Shown in pieces: positions 18,658 to 27,115 of a DNA stretch of 43,433 nt (positions are counted from its first letter, which is position 1; every line of letters starts with the position of its first letter). A program made the position numbers and the translations under genes. Source of the stretch: an uncultured Acidobacteriota bacterium (lineage in GTDB: Bacteria; Acidobacteriota; Thermoanaerobaculia; UBA5066). Under the pieces are notes generated by a model. The model ran no database searches. It had not been told where the DNA came from and saw only the letters and a program-made list of their open reading frames with translations. The stretch spans positions 1-43,433 of the forward strand of contig CAIMWE010000196.1 in the NCBI GenBank assembly GCA_903845115.1, read 5' to 3'.

Positions 18658-19062
18658 ATGATGCCGAGCCGGAGAGTCGGGACCCCGTTGGTCGCCCTCC
18701 TCGTTGCCACCCTCCTCGCCGCCGCGCCCCTCGGGGCCGCCCCGCCCGTGGCGAAGGGCGCCGCGCACCCGGCGGTGGACGCCGCCGAGAGCTGCGAGGG
18801 CTGTCACGCCGAGGTCACGCCGAAGCCGTACCAGCTCTGGTTCGACGGGCGGCACGGCCTGATGGGGGTGAAGTGCGTCGTCTGCCACGGGTCAGTCGGC
18901 TCCGGCTTCACGAGGAAGCCGAAGGCCGATCGGTGCGGCGGCTGCCACGGCGAGAACGCCGCTGCCATGTCGGTGCCCTTCTTCAAGGGGAAGAGCTGCT
19001 TCTCCTGCCACCACCCCCACGCCCTGAACCCCCACGTCGCCGCGGCCGGAGGTGCGAAATGA
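18658..19062 (+). CDS. napM: Small periplasmic tetrahaem cytochrome c, NapM-like
   Basis: A 134-residue secreted cytochrome. A signal peptide (about 1-27, LLVATLLAAAPLGAA) is followed by four haem sites CEGCH, CVVCH, CGGCH and CFSCH packed into some 75 residues. AAGGAG precedes two start codons in a row (ATGATG). The napA start overlaps its stop (ATGA). In Desulfovibrio the nap operon lacks NapB and carries a small tetrahaem NapM just before napA; the size, haem count and position here fit that. It would carry electrons to NapA and perhaps link NrfH with NapA. The assignment rests on context more than on sequence. Confidence 0.75.
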   Translation: MMPSRRVGTPLVALLVATLLAAAPLGAAPPVAKGAAHPAVDAAESCEGCHAEVTPKPYQLWFDGRHGLMGVKCVVCHGSVGSGFTRKPKADRCGGCHGENAAAMSVPFFKGKSCFSCHHPHALNPHVAAAGGAK

Positions 19063-21326
19063 CGATGAATCGCCGGGAACTCATGGAGACGGCCGCCGCG
19101 GCGGCCGCCCTGGCAGCCATCGGGAAGCTCGAACTGCCCGCTCACGCCGCGGCGCCCGTCCCGGCGGCGGGAGCGGACAAGTGGGTCAAGAGCGTCTGCC
19201 GGTACTGCGGGACCGGCTGCGGCCTCTTCGTCGGGGTGAAGGACGGAAAGGTCGTCGCGGTCAAGGGGGACAAGGACAACCACAACAAGGGGTTCCTCTG
19301 CCTGAAGGGGTTCCTCCTGCCCGAGATCATGTCGGCCCCGGACCGCCTCCTCCACCCGCTGATCCGGAAGAACGACAAGCTCGTCCCGGCGACGTGGGAG
19401 GAGGCGATGAGCCTCGTCGCCTCGAAGTTCAAGGCGGCGATCGAGAAAGGGGGCCCGGACGCGGTCGGGTTCTACGGCTCGGGCCAGGCGCTGACCGAGG
19501 AGACCTACTGCGCCAACAAGCTCTTCAAGGCGGGGATCCGGACCAACAACATCGACGGCAACCCTCGCCTCTGCATGGCCTCTGCGGTGGGAGGCTACGT
19601 CACCACCTTCGGCAAGGACGAGCCGATGGGGTGCTACGACGACATCGACCACGCCGACGTGATGCTCCTGGTCGGGTCGAACGCGGCCGAGGCCCACCCG
19701 ATCCTCTTCCAGCGGATCGTCCGCCGGAAGGAGGCGGCGAAGGGGACGAAGATCGTCGTCCTCGACCCCCGGAAGACGCCGACCGCCCGGATCGCCGACC
19801 TCCACATCTCCTTCACGGCGGGGACCGACCTCGCGATTCTGAACGCCATCGCCCACGTCCTGGTGAAGGAGGGGATGGTCGACGAGGAGTTCGTCAAGGC
19901 GCACGCCGCCTTCGGCGAGGGGGCCGACGCCAACAAGACGTGGGAGGACTACAAGGCGTTCCTCGAGGCGTGGACGCCCGAGAAGGCCGAAGAGATCTCG
20001 GGGGCGAAGGCGGCCGACATCAGGACCTGTGCCCGCTGGTTCGGCGAGAAGGGGAAGGCCTCGCTGACGATGTGGACCATGGGGCTCAACCAGCGGACGA
20101 AAGGGGTCTGGGCCAACAACCTCTGCCACAACCTCCACCTGATCACCGGGAAGATCGGCCTCCCCGGATCGTCGCCCCTCTCCCTCACCGGCCAGCCGAA
20201 CGCCTGCGGAGGCGTCCGCGACGGCGGCGCCCTCTCGCACCTCCTCCCGTACGGACGGCTCGTCGTAAACGAGAAGCACCGGGCCGAGATGGAGAAGCTC
20301 TGGGGCGTCCCGGAGGGGACGATCCAGCCGAAGCCGGGCCTCGCCACCGTCGACCTCTTCCGGGCGGTCGAGGACGGCAAGGTGAAGTGCCTCTACATCA
20401 TGTGCACCAACCCGGGGCAGTCGATGCCGAACGTCGGCCGCTACCGGAAGGCGCTCCGCCGCGAGGGGGCGTTCGTCGTCGTCTCCGAGGCGTTCCACCC
20501 GACCCGCACCTCCGAGCTGGCCGACGTCGTCCTCCCGGCCGCGCTCTGGGCCGAGAAGGAGGGGGTCTACGGCTGCACCGAGCGGCGCTACCAGCTGCTG
20601 GAGCAGTCGGTGAAGCCGTCCGGGGAAGCCCGCCCCGATTTCGAGATCCTCTGCGACCTGGCGGCGCGGCTGGGACACGGGAAGCTCCTCCCGTTCAAGA
20701 CCGCGTCCGACGTCTGGGCCGAGCTCCTCACCGTCTGCAAGGGGACGGCGTACGACTTCTCGGGGATGACGCGCGACCGCCTGAAGGAGTCGCACGGGCT
20801 CCTCTGGCCGCTCCCGACCGCCGGCCACCCGGGGACGAAGAGGCGCTACGTGAAGGGGGACGACCCGCTCGTCCCGGCCGACCACCCGCAGCGGATCCTC
20901 TTCTACGGCCGTCCCGACAGGAAGGCGGTCGTCTGGCTCCGGCCTCACCAACCCGCGGCCGAGGTGCCCGACGCCGAGTACCCGCTGATCTACACGACGG
21001 GGCGAGTCATCGAGCACTGGCACACCGGGACGATGACGAGGAACTGCAAGGAGCTCAGGCACGCGAACGCCGAGGCGGTGGTCGAGATGCACCCGGACGA
21101 CGCGAAGGTGCTCGGGGTGAAGAACGGCGACCTGGCTAAGGTGGCGTCGCGCCGCGGCGCGGAGACCTTCAAGGTGAGGGTGATCGACGGGTCGCGCAAG
21201 GGGATGGTCTTCGTCCACATGCACGATGACAAGCGCCTCTGCAACCTGCCGACCAACGACGCGGTCGACCCGATCTCCAAGCAGCCCGAGTTCAAGGTCT
21301 GCGCGGTGAAGGTGACGAAGGCGTGA
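19059..21326 (+). CDS. napA: NapA, periplasmic nitrate reductase catalytic subunit
   Basis: A 755-residue Mo-bisMGD enzyme that reduces nitrate to nitrite. The leader MTMNRRELMETAA is a twin-arginine signal for folded export. The [4Fe-4S] site is C47, C50, C54 and C81 (CRYCGTGC ... FLCLKG), with K83 for electron transfer to the pterin. C172 in NPRLCMASAVGGY is the molybdenum ligand. Its length is near that of the monomeric Desulfovibrio NapA (about 755) and below that of Escherichia coli NapA (828). Assimilatory NasA is the main alternative, but the Tat leader and the napD, napG and napH neighbours argue against it. The start overlaps the napM-like stop. Confidence 0.93.
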   Translation: MTMNRRELMETAAAAAALAAIGKLELPAHAAAPVPAAGADKWVKSVCRYCGTGCGLFVGVKDGKVVAVKGDKDNHNKGFLCLKGFLLPEIMSAPDRLLHPLIRKNDKLVPATWEEAMSLVASKFKAAIEKGGPDAVGFYGSGQALTEETYCANKLFKAGIRTNNIDGNPRLCMASAVGGYVTTFGKDEPMGCYDDIDHADVMLLVGSNAAEAHPILFQRIVRRKEAAKGTKIVVLDPRKTPTARIADLHISFTAGTDLAILNAIAHVLVKEGMVDEEFVKAHAAFGEGADANKTWEDYKAFLEAWTPEKAEEISGAKAADIRTCARWFGEKGKASLTMWTMGLNQRTKGVWANNLCHNLHLITGKIGLPGSSPLSLTGQPNACGGVRDGGALSHLLPYGRLVVNEKHRAEMEKLWGVPEGTIQPKPGLATVDLFRAVEDGKVKCLYIMCTNPGQSMPNVGRYRKALRREGAFVVVSEAFHPTRTSELADVVLPAALWAEKEGVYGCTERRYQLLEQSVKPSGEARPDFEILCDLAARLGHGKLLPFKTASDVWAELLTVCKGTAYDFSGMTRDRLKESHGLLWPLPTAGHPGTKRRYVKGDDPLVPADHPQRILFYGRPDRKAVVWLRPHQPAAEVPDAEYPLIYTTGRVIEHWHTGTMTRNCKELRHANAEAVVEMHPDDAKVLGVKNGDLAKVASRRGAETFKVRVIDGSRKGMVFVHMHDDKRLCNLPTNDAVDPISKQPEFKVCAVKVTKA

Positions 21327-21336
21327 GGGGGAGCCC

Positions 21337-21573
21337 GTGACGGTCATCGCCGGGGTCGTCGTCGAGACTCTCCCCGGCCTGGCCGCCGCCGTGGCGAAGA
21401 GGCTCGGGGCCCTTCCCGGCCTCTCCGTCCGCGGGGACGACGGCGACCGGAAGATCGCCGCCGTCTTCACCGGAGCGGACGGAGCGGCCCTCGAGGCGCT
21501 GGGCGAGGAGCTGCTCCGGGCCGACGAGGCGATCGTCGGAGTCTTCCCGACCCTGGTCGGCCGGGACGGATAA
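21337..21573 (+). CDS. napD: NapD, NapA signal-peptide chaperone
   Basis: A 78-residue cytoplasmic protein starting at GTG with GAGGGGGAG upstream. It has the small ferredoxin-like fold pattern of NapD: TVIAGVVVETLPGLAAAVAKRL ... EALGEELLRADEAIVGVFPTLV. NapD binds the Tat leader of NapA and holds it back until cofactor insertion is complete. It sits 10 bases after napA and 8 bases before the ferredoxin gene. Confidence 0.85.
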   Translation: MTVIAGVVVETLPGLAAAVAKRLGALPGLSVRGDDGDRKIAAVFTGADGAALEALGEELLRADEAIVGVFPTLVGRDG

Positions 21574-21581
21574 GCGGGGAC

Positions 21582-22100
21582 GTGAAGGGGCGGCGGTTCG
21601 CCTGGCCGGGGACCCCGGCCCCGCTCCGGCCTCCCGGTGCCCGGCCCGAGGAAGCGTTCGCGGCTCTCTGCACCCGCTGCGGCCGCTGCACGGCGGCCTG
21701 CCCGTACCAGGCGATCCGCCCCGCGGGGTGGCGGTACGGCCTCGACGCCGGGACGCCCATGGTCGCCCCACGCGTGGCGCCGTGCACGCTCTGCATGCTC
21801 TGCCCGCCGGCCTGCCCGACGGGGGCGCTCGACCGGGCGTTGACCGATCTCCGAAAGGTCCGGATGGGGAAAGCGGTCGTCGACAGGGAGACGTGCTACG
21901 CCCACAGGGGGATTCTCTGCCGGACCTGCGTCCACGAGTGCCCGCTCCAGGGGGAGGCGATCCTCATGGACGCCGAGCTGAAGCCGGTCGTCACGGACCG
22001 TTGCACGGGCTGCGGCCTCTGCGAGAGAGTCTGCCCGGCCGACGGCAGCGCCATCCGGGTCGTCCCGGCGGGCGAGCCGGGCGGCGGCGGGCCGGCATGA
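21582..22100 (+). CDS. napG: NapG/NapF-type ferredoxin with four [4Fe-4S] clusters
   Basis: A 172-residue polyferredoxin starting at GTG. Four cluster motifs are seen: CTRCGRCTAACP, CTLCMLCPPACP, CYAHRGILCRTCVHECP and CTGCGLCERVCP. The cluster count and the wide spacing in the third motif resemble NapG, which with NapH oxidises quinol. Unlike classical NapG it lacks a Tat leader, so it may be cytoplasmic like NapF. The napH start overlaps its stop (ATGA), which supports a NapGH pair. Confidence 0.8.
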   Translation: MKGRRFAWPGTPAPLRPPGARPEEAFAALCTRCGRCTAACPYQAIRPAGWRYGLDAGTPMVAPRVAPCTLCMLCPPACPTGALDRALTDLRKVRMGKAVVDRETCYAHRGILCRTCVHECPLQGEAILMDAELKPVVTDRCTGCGLCERVCPADGSAIRVVPAGEPGGGGPA

Positions 22101-23008
22101 ACGCCCCGCGCGGAGGCATCGGGCTTCCGGCCGCGTCACGGAAGCGCCCGCGCCGCTTCGGCCGGTGGAGAAGGGGCCTCCAGGCGACCGCCCTGCTCTT
22201 CTACCTGGCGCTCCCCTTCGCGAACGCCGCGGGCTGGCCGAACGTCTCGGGGACGCTCGCCTCCCTGAAGCTGGGGCCGGTCGACCTCTCGGAGCCGGCG
22301 GCCGCCCTCTCCGCGGCGGTCGCGGCGAAGAGCCTCCCGGCCGTCCTCCTCCTGGGCGTCGTCCCGGCGCTCCTCCTGTCGCTCGCCCTCGGTGGCGTCC
22401 TCTGCTCGTGGATCTGCCCCTTCGGGCTCCTCTCGGAAGGGATCGCCGCGGCCGCCGCGTGGGTGCGGCGATCGAGGAAGGGAGCCCGGGCGGCCGGGGC
22501 CATCCTGCCGCCGGACCCGCTCGGCCGCCGGACCCGCACCCGGCTCGCCGCCCTTGCCGGCCTCCTCGCGGGGTCGTTTCTCCTCGGGGCGCCACTCGCC
22601 GCCCTGCTCTCGCCCCCCCGCCTCGTCACGGTCCTCCCGCTCGAGGCGAAGCTGCTCGGCGGCTGGCCGGCGGTCACCGGGGCGCTCCTCCTCGGGCTCC
22701 TCGCGCTGGAGGCGGCGCGGCCGCGGTGGATCTGCTCGGCGCTCTGCCCGGCCGGCACGGTCGCCTCCCTGGCCCGCCTCCCGCGGGGCCTGACCGTCGC
22801 CTGGACTGAGGAGCGGTGCTCCTGCCCCCCCGCCGCCCGCTGCCAGGCGGTCTGCCCGTGGGGGATCGACCCGAGGACGATGCGCCTCGCGGACGGCTGC
22901 ACGAACTGCCTGGCCTGCGTGGACGGCTGCCCGACCGGGGCGCTCCGGGCCGCCTTGCCCGTACTCCGTCCGGCCCGGTCGGGGCCGGGTGGGCGCTCGA
23001 CGGGGTGA
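22097..23008 (+). CDS. napH: NapH, membrane iron-sulphur quinol dehydrogenase
   Basis: A 303-residue membrane protein with four predicted helices (first about 30-48). It has the two NapH cytoplasmic cysteine motifs CSWICPFGLLSE and CSALCPAGTV. The C-terminus carries two [4Fe-4S] sites, CSCPPAARCQAVCP and CTNCLACVDGCP. NapH passes electrons from quinol to NapG. The ATG at 22097 overlaps the napG stop. It is the last gene of the operon; a 429-base stretch without a gene follows. Confidence 0.88.
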   Translation: MNAPRGGIGLPAASRKRPRRFGRWRRGLQATALLFYLALPFANAAGWPNVSGTLASLKLGPVDLSEPAAALSAAVAAKSLPAVLLLGVVPALLLSLALGGVLCSWICPFGLLSEGIAAAAAWVRRSRKGARAAGAILPPDPLGRRTRTRLAALAGLLAGSFLLGAPLAALLSPPRLVTVLPLEAKLLGGWPAVTGALLLGLLALEAARPRWICSALCPAGTVASLARLPRGLTVAWTEERCSCPPAARCQAVCPWGIDPRTMRLADGCTNCLACVDGCPTGALRAALPVLRPARSGPGGRSTG

Positions 23009-23437
23009 GTCCGCGTTGCGGCGGGGGGGCGGCTGACTGCCAGGCCTCTCGATGGACGCCCAGCATGGGCTTCAGCCAGCGGGTGGAAGTCCCGCAGGGA
23101 GGAGGTCACACCGACCTGAGCGAAGCGCAAGGGCGATCGCGAGACGCAACGGAACCCGGAGTCTTGAAGAGGCCGTCGAGGGGGCCTTCGAGCCGGCTCC
23201 CGGTGGTTCGCCGCGGGGTCGCGAGCCGATGGCCGATGAGGATTCCTTGTGCCGTCGGCCGCGGGCGGCTAACCTGACTCCGTGCAGCCAATCGGAGGCG
23301 CCGGAACGGCTCGTGGTGGGTGCCGGCTCCAGCGTTCGCAGGCCGGGCCGGGTGCCGGCGAAGAGGACGCTGACGAGGGCCCCCTCGTCGCGACCGGTTG
23401 TCCCCGCCCGCGACATGGAGGCCGGTGTCGGGCGGGA
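23009..23437 (+). ncRNA. Gene-free stretch with an RNA-like structured segment, possible group II intron 5' remnant
   Basis: No convincing protein is encoded. Three tight hairpins follow each other: GCCCA/TGGGC (23058-23070), GCGGG/CCCGC (23079-23095) and AGGTC/GACCT (23103-23117). Then comes a purine-rich run with GAGCGAAGCGCAAGGGCGA and GGAACCCGGAGTCTTGAAG (to about 23171). The order GGTGGAAGTCC ... GAAGCGCAAGG ... GGAACCCGGAGTC resembles the first domain of bacterial group II introns as I remember it. No reverse transcriptase and no clear domain V are seen nearby, so it would be a fragment. An unknown structured RNA is equally possible. Confidence 0.35.
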
Positions 23438-26062
23438 ATGGTGCGGTTGGCGGCCGCGTTCGTCCTGCTCGCGGCCGCCCCGGCGCGGGCGCAGGGCGTG
23501 TCGATCTTCGACGACGCCTTCCAGAACGGCTTCATCGGGAGCTGGTCCTACGGGGAAGGGACGAGCTTCACCAGCGCGGACGAGGTCCACAGCGGGATCT
23601 ACTCGATCTCCTTCGACCGGATCGACCTGGAGGGAGGGGCCTCTTCCCCTCAACCGATCCTCTCCGTGGACGACGTGAGCCTCGTCTCTCCTGCGTCTGC
23701 GTCCGCGAGTCCGATGCAGATCGAGCACGACGTGACCGTTTCCGGGATGGTCAGCGACCGCTTCACGTGGCTGGATGGCGCGGGTCGGCCGCGCGTGGCC
23801 GTCCTCGCGCACAACGACGGAGCGGCCGGGCCAGGGGGGACGCGGGGCGGCGAGCTGCGCGAGTTCCGGTACCAGACCCCGGCGGGCCAACGGGTCGTCG
23901 CCGCGTCGGTTTCGGCCGCGAGCGGGTTCGGCTATGTCGTCTCCCATCCGGACGGGGCGGAGGCGTGCCTTGCGGGGGCGCCGGACACCTCCGCGCTCGG
24001 CCACTTCCTCTCGGGGACCTTCACCCGAGTCTTCGAGGGGAGGCACCACGCGATCCTCCGCTTCAGCCAGATCTACCCTCGGTACTGCGGCGTGGGAGCA
24101 GCCCCCACGGCGCCGTACAGTGTTCCGGTCACCATGGAATGGCTCCTTTCGACCGGGCGCGACAACCCGCTCTGGGCCGTCACCTGGGACCTTTCGGCGG
24201 TCCCGGCCGACCGCCTCATGGACGACTCGCGGGCCCCGTACGGAGAGCTCCTCTTCGACGGTTCGGCGACCGAGGATGCACACAGCGTCGTCGCGGGAGT
24301 GGCGTGGGGAGATCGGTACAAATTCGCGTCGACGACGACGCCGGTGACCTTGTCGAGTGCCTGGACCTGGAACGTTCCAAACACGGTCCCGTACGTGAAG
24401 CTCTGGACGACAGCCGTCGACGCGACGATGGGGACGGTGCAGACGCAGACGATCGCGCAGCAGGACGCCGGCGGCTACTGGGGGAGCGACCGCTGGGGCC
24501 GAACGAGCGCCGATGGAAACGCCTGCGGGGCCACGTACAGGATGCCGTGCGACTACAACTGGCCGTTCCAGTCAATCAACTACTCCTTCGCCGACGCCGC
24601 GACGGCGACGAATAACACCCGGCTGGCATGGGGAACCAACTTCGGCTTCCTCGGTCAGGCCGAATACCTGGTCCACGGCAGCGCGTCCTACGGCGGACCC
24701 CTTCCAGACACCAGCGCTCCGGGATGGCCAAAGAAGAGCTACTCCACGTACGTCGTCCTCGGCACCCACTCGAGCACTCCGGTCGAGGCTCAGGTCACGC
24801 AGGTCGAGACGGTGCAGTCGCTCACACTCAGCGCCAATACCGGCAGCGTCGTGACGAGCGGCCCTGCTGGCGCTGCGCGCGCGGACAACGTGACCTACAC
24901 GCCCGCGGGCTACAACCACGTCTATGGCGCGCTCGCGTTCGCGGCCAGCGACAACAGCCTCGATGCGAACATCGCGGTCGGCGCCGGGACCCTGAAGAAG
25001 GCGCTCGTGATCGTGGGGAGCTACACCCTCCCGGCGTATCCGACGGTCCGGCTCGGCGGGGTGACGCTGGTCCCCGACGTGGACTACTTCCCGTCGCTGC
25101 GAGCGGGCGCCGCGGAGCTCTGGATCACGCTGAACGTCGACCTCGTCGGCCCGACGAATCACCTCGAGGTGCTGCCCGCGTGCGGCCAGGCGCCCGCCCC
25201 CACGATCCAGGCCTCCGGACCGACGACGTTCTGCCCCGGGGGGAGCGTCATGCTGACGGCGAGCATCGCGCCGGGGCCGGGGGTGAGCTACCTCTGGAGC
25301 CCGGGCGGGGCGGCGACGCGGGCGACCCTCGCGGCGGCGTCCGGAAGCTACTCGGTCCAGGTCACCGTGAACGGCTGCGCCGGGAGCTCTCCCGCCACGG
25401 TGGTCACGGTCGATCCGATCCCGGCGACTCCCGTCATCGTCGCGCCAGCCTCCGCCGTGCCCCTGGCCACGGGACTGCTCGCCACGGTCACGTCAAACGC
25501 GGGGAGCACCTACGCCTGGGGGATCGCGAACGGGGCGATCACGGCGGGGGAGGGGACGAGCCAGGTCACGTTCTCGGCCGGCCCGACCGGGCCCGTGGGC
25601 CTGACGGTGAAGGAAACGAACGCGTCGGGCTGCCTATCGGCACAGGCGGCGGCGGCCATCCCCGTGAGCGCAGCGGTCGCGACCCGGTTCTTCTCGATGC
25701 CTCCCTGCCGCCTCTTCGACACCCGTAACGCCACGGGGCCCGACGCGGCGTGGCCGGCCCTCGCCGCGAACCAGACGAGGACGTTCGCCGTCGGCGTGCG
25801 GTGCGCTCTCCCCTCGACGGCGAAGGGGATCTCGGTCAACCAGACGGTGGCCGGCCAGCTCGCGGCGGGAGAGCTGCTTCTCTACCGTGGCGACCTGACC
25901 GCGGCCCCGACGGCCAGCAGCCTCGCCTTCCGGCCAGGCATCACGCGCGCCAACAACGGAATCCTGGAGCTGGCGCGGGACGGGAGCGGGACCTTCAAGG
26001 TGCTCAACAGCTCGACCGGGACGGTCGACTTCATCCTCGACGCGAACGGGTATTTCCAGTAG
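23438..26062 (+). CDS. Large secreted protein with PKD/Ig-like repeats and an Acidobacteriota-type C-terminal domain
   Basis: An 874-residue exported protein from the ATG at 23438, where the signal peptide begins (MVRLAAAFVLLAAAPARAQ, then GVSIFDD). The open frame reaches further upstream, but that part is Arg/Gly-rich and unlike a leader. Residues about 20-580 look beta-rich and secreted, start as a carbohydrate-module-like stretch (FDDAFQNGFIGSWSYGEG), and are not recognised. Residues about 585-750 are two PKD/Ig-like repeats (TTFCPGGSVMLTAS; YAWGIANGAITAG). The C-terminus (about 757-874, PPCRLFDTRN to LDANGYFQ) is a module I know from many secreted Acidobacteriota proteins. No catalytic motif is seen. 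An adhesin or surface-binding role is a guess. Confidence 0.7.
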   Translation: MVRLAAAFVLLAAAPARAQGVSIFDDAFQNGFIGSWSYGEGTSFTSADEVHSGIYSISFDRIDLEGGASSPQPILSVDDVSLVSPASASASPMQIEHDVTVSGMVSDRFTWLDGAGRPRVAVLAHNDGAAGPGGTRGGELREFRYQTPAGQRVVAASVSAASGFGYVVSHPDGAEACLAGAPDTSALGHFLSGTFTRVFEGRHHAILRFSQIYPRYCGVGAAPTAPYSVPVTMEWLLSTGRDNPLWAVTWDLSAVPADRLMDDSRAPYGELLFDGSATEDAHSVVAGVAWGDRYKFASTTTPVTLSSAWTWNVPNTVPYVKLWTTAVDATMGTVQTQTIAQQDAGGYWGSDRWGRTSADGNACGATYRMPCDYNWPFQSINYSFADAATATNNTRLAWGTNFGFLGQAEYLVHGSASYGGPLPDTSAPGWPKKSYSTYVVLGTHSSTPVEAQVTQVETVQSLTLSANTGSVVTSGPAGAARADNVTYTPAGYNHVYGALAFAASDNSLDANIAVGAGTLKKALVIVGSYTLPAYPTVRLGGVTLVPDVDYFPSLRAGAAELWITLNVDLVGPTNHLEVLPACGQAPAPTIQASGPTTFCPGGSVMLTASIAPGPGVSYLWSPGGAATRATLAAASGSYSVQVTVNGCAGSSPATVVTVDPIPATPVIVAPASAVPLATGLLATVTSNAGSTYAWGIANGAITAGEGTSQVTFSAGPTGPVGLTVKETNASGCLSAQAAAAIPVSAAVATRFFSMPPCRLFDTRNATGPDAAWPALAANQTRTFAVGVRCALPSTAKGISVNQTVAGQLAAGELLLYRGDLTAAPTASSLAFRPGITRANNGILELARDGSGTFKVLNSSTGTVDFILDANGYFQ

Positions 26063-26080
26063 CCGGGCCGGCCAGCCCGG
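26063..26080. terminator. GC hairpin between convergent genes
   Basis: CCGGGC and GCCCGG form a 6-bp stem with a 6-base loop directly after the stop at 26060-26062. It lies between two convergent genes, where a two-way terminator would be expected, but there is no T tract on either side. Confidence 0.3.
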
Positions 26081-26101
26081 AGGAGAAGAGCCTGGCGCCG
26101 C

Positions 26102-27094
26102 TCACCGGGCCGCGTCGCCGCGCCGGTACGGGGCGGTCAGGTCGTCGAGGCGCTTCTTGAGGTCCGCCGGGAGCGCCAGCGACTCGGCGGCGACGGCGGC
26201 GGCGAGCTGGCCGGGGCGGCTCGCCCCGACGATGGGAGCGGTGACGGCGGGGTTGGCCATCACCCAGGCGACGCTCATCGTCGCGAGGTCGAGACCGGCC
26301 TCCCGGGCGATCTCCCGGAGCTGCTCCACGGTGTCGAACATGCCGTCGTTCCAGTAGCGGTCCTGGTAGATCTTCGCGGCCCCGCCCAGGGTGAAGCGCG
26401 AGCCGGGCGTCGGTCCCGTCTCCCGCCGGTGCCTGCCGCTGAGCAGGCCGCCCGCGATCGGGTTGTAGGGGATCACGCCGATCCCCTCCTCGCGGCAGAG
26501 CGGGAACAGCTCGCGCTCCGTCTCGCGGAAGAGGAGGTTGTAGCGCGGCTGCACGGAGTCGAGGCGGGCCACCCCCAGGACCTCGCTCCGCCCGATCGCG
26601 CGGGCGACCTGGTAGGCGAGGAAGTTGGAGCAGCCGACGTGGCGGGCGCGCCCGGAGCGGACGATGTCGTCGAGCGCCCGCAGCGTCTCGTCGATCGGGG
26701 TCTCCTGGTCGAATCGATGGAGCTGGTAGAGGTCCACGTAGTCGGTCCTCAGCCGGCGCAGGGAAGCGTCGATGGCGTCGAGGAGGTGCTTGCGCGAGCT
26801 CCCGTGGTCCCACGGCCGGGCGGACATCCTCCCGAAGCACTTGGTGGCGAGGACGAAGTCTTGGCGGCGCCCGGTCAGCCACTTGCCCAGGATCTCCTCG
26901 GTCCGTCCGTTGGTCTCGAACGTGCCGCCGAGCGGGTAGACGTCGGCGGTGTCGAGGAAGGTGAAGCCCGCCTCGGCGGCCGTATCGAGGATGGCGGAGG
27001 AGGTCGCCTCGTCGCACTGGAGCCCGAAGGTCATGGTGCCGAGGCAGAGCCTGGAAACCTCTAGTCCGGTCCGTCCGAGGCGTGCGTGCCGCAT
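26102..27094 (-). CDS. Aldo/keto reductase
   Basis: A 330-residue cytoplasmic NADPH-dependent oxidoreductase with a TIM-barrel fold. The start MRHARLGRTGLEVSRLCLGTMTFG is typical of the YajO/Tas-type branch. The catalytic tetrad can be placed: Asp in FLDTADVY, the Tyr of the same motif, Lys in FVLATKCFG and His in YQLHRFD. The C-terminal GASRPGQL is part of the NADP site. It ends 39 bases from the end of the secreted-protein gene and is followed in transcription by nothing on its strand. The MFS gene lies 21 bases upstream on the same strand, so they may share an operon. The substrate is unknown. Confidence 0.88.
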   Translation of the reverse strand: MRHARLGRTGLEVSRLCLGTMTFGLQCDEATSSAILDTAAEAGFTFLDTADVYPLGGTFETNGRTEEILGKWLTGRRQDFVLATKCFGRMSARPWDHGSSRKHLLDAIDASLRRLRTDYVDLYQLHRFDQETPIDETLRALDDIVRSGRARHVGCSNFLAYQVARAIGRSEVLGVARLDSVQPRYNLLFRETERELFPLCREEGIGVIPYNPIAGGLLSGRHRRETGPTPGSRFTLGGAAKIYQDRYWNDGMFDTVEQLREIAREAGLDLATMSVAWVMANPAVTAPIVGASRPGQLAAAVAAESLALPADLKKRLDDLTAPYRRGDAAR

Positions 27095-27115
27095 GGTCGT
27101 TCCCCCTTCGCGATT

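Noticed and set aside
18804-22595. Very long open frames on the strand opposite the nap genes, and similar ones opposite most genes
   Set aside because: They mirror GC-rich codon use of the real genes, are Arg/Gly/Pro-rich, match no family, and the + strand genes carry clear haem and iron-sulphur motifs.
23079-23140. Cobalamin riboswitch suggested by GGTGGAAGTCCCGC
   Set aside because: The B12-box and the rest of the conserved core are missing, and no cobalamin gene follows.
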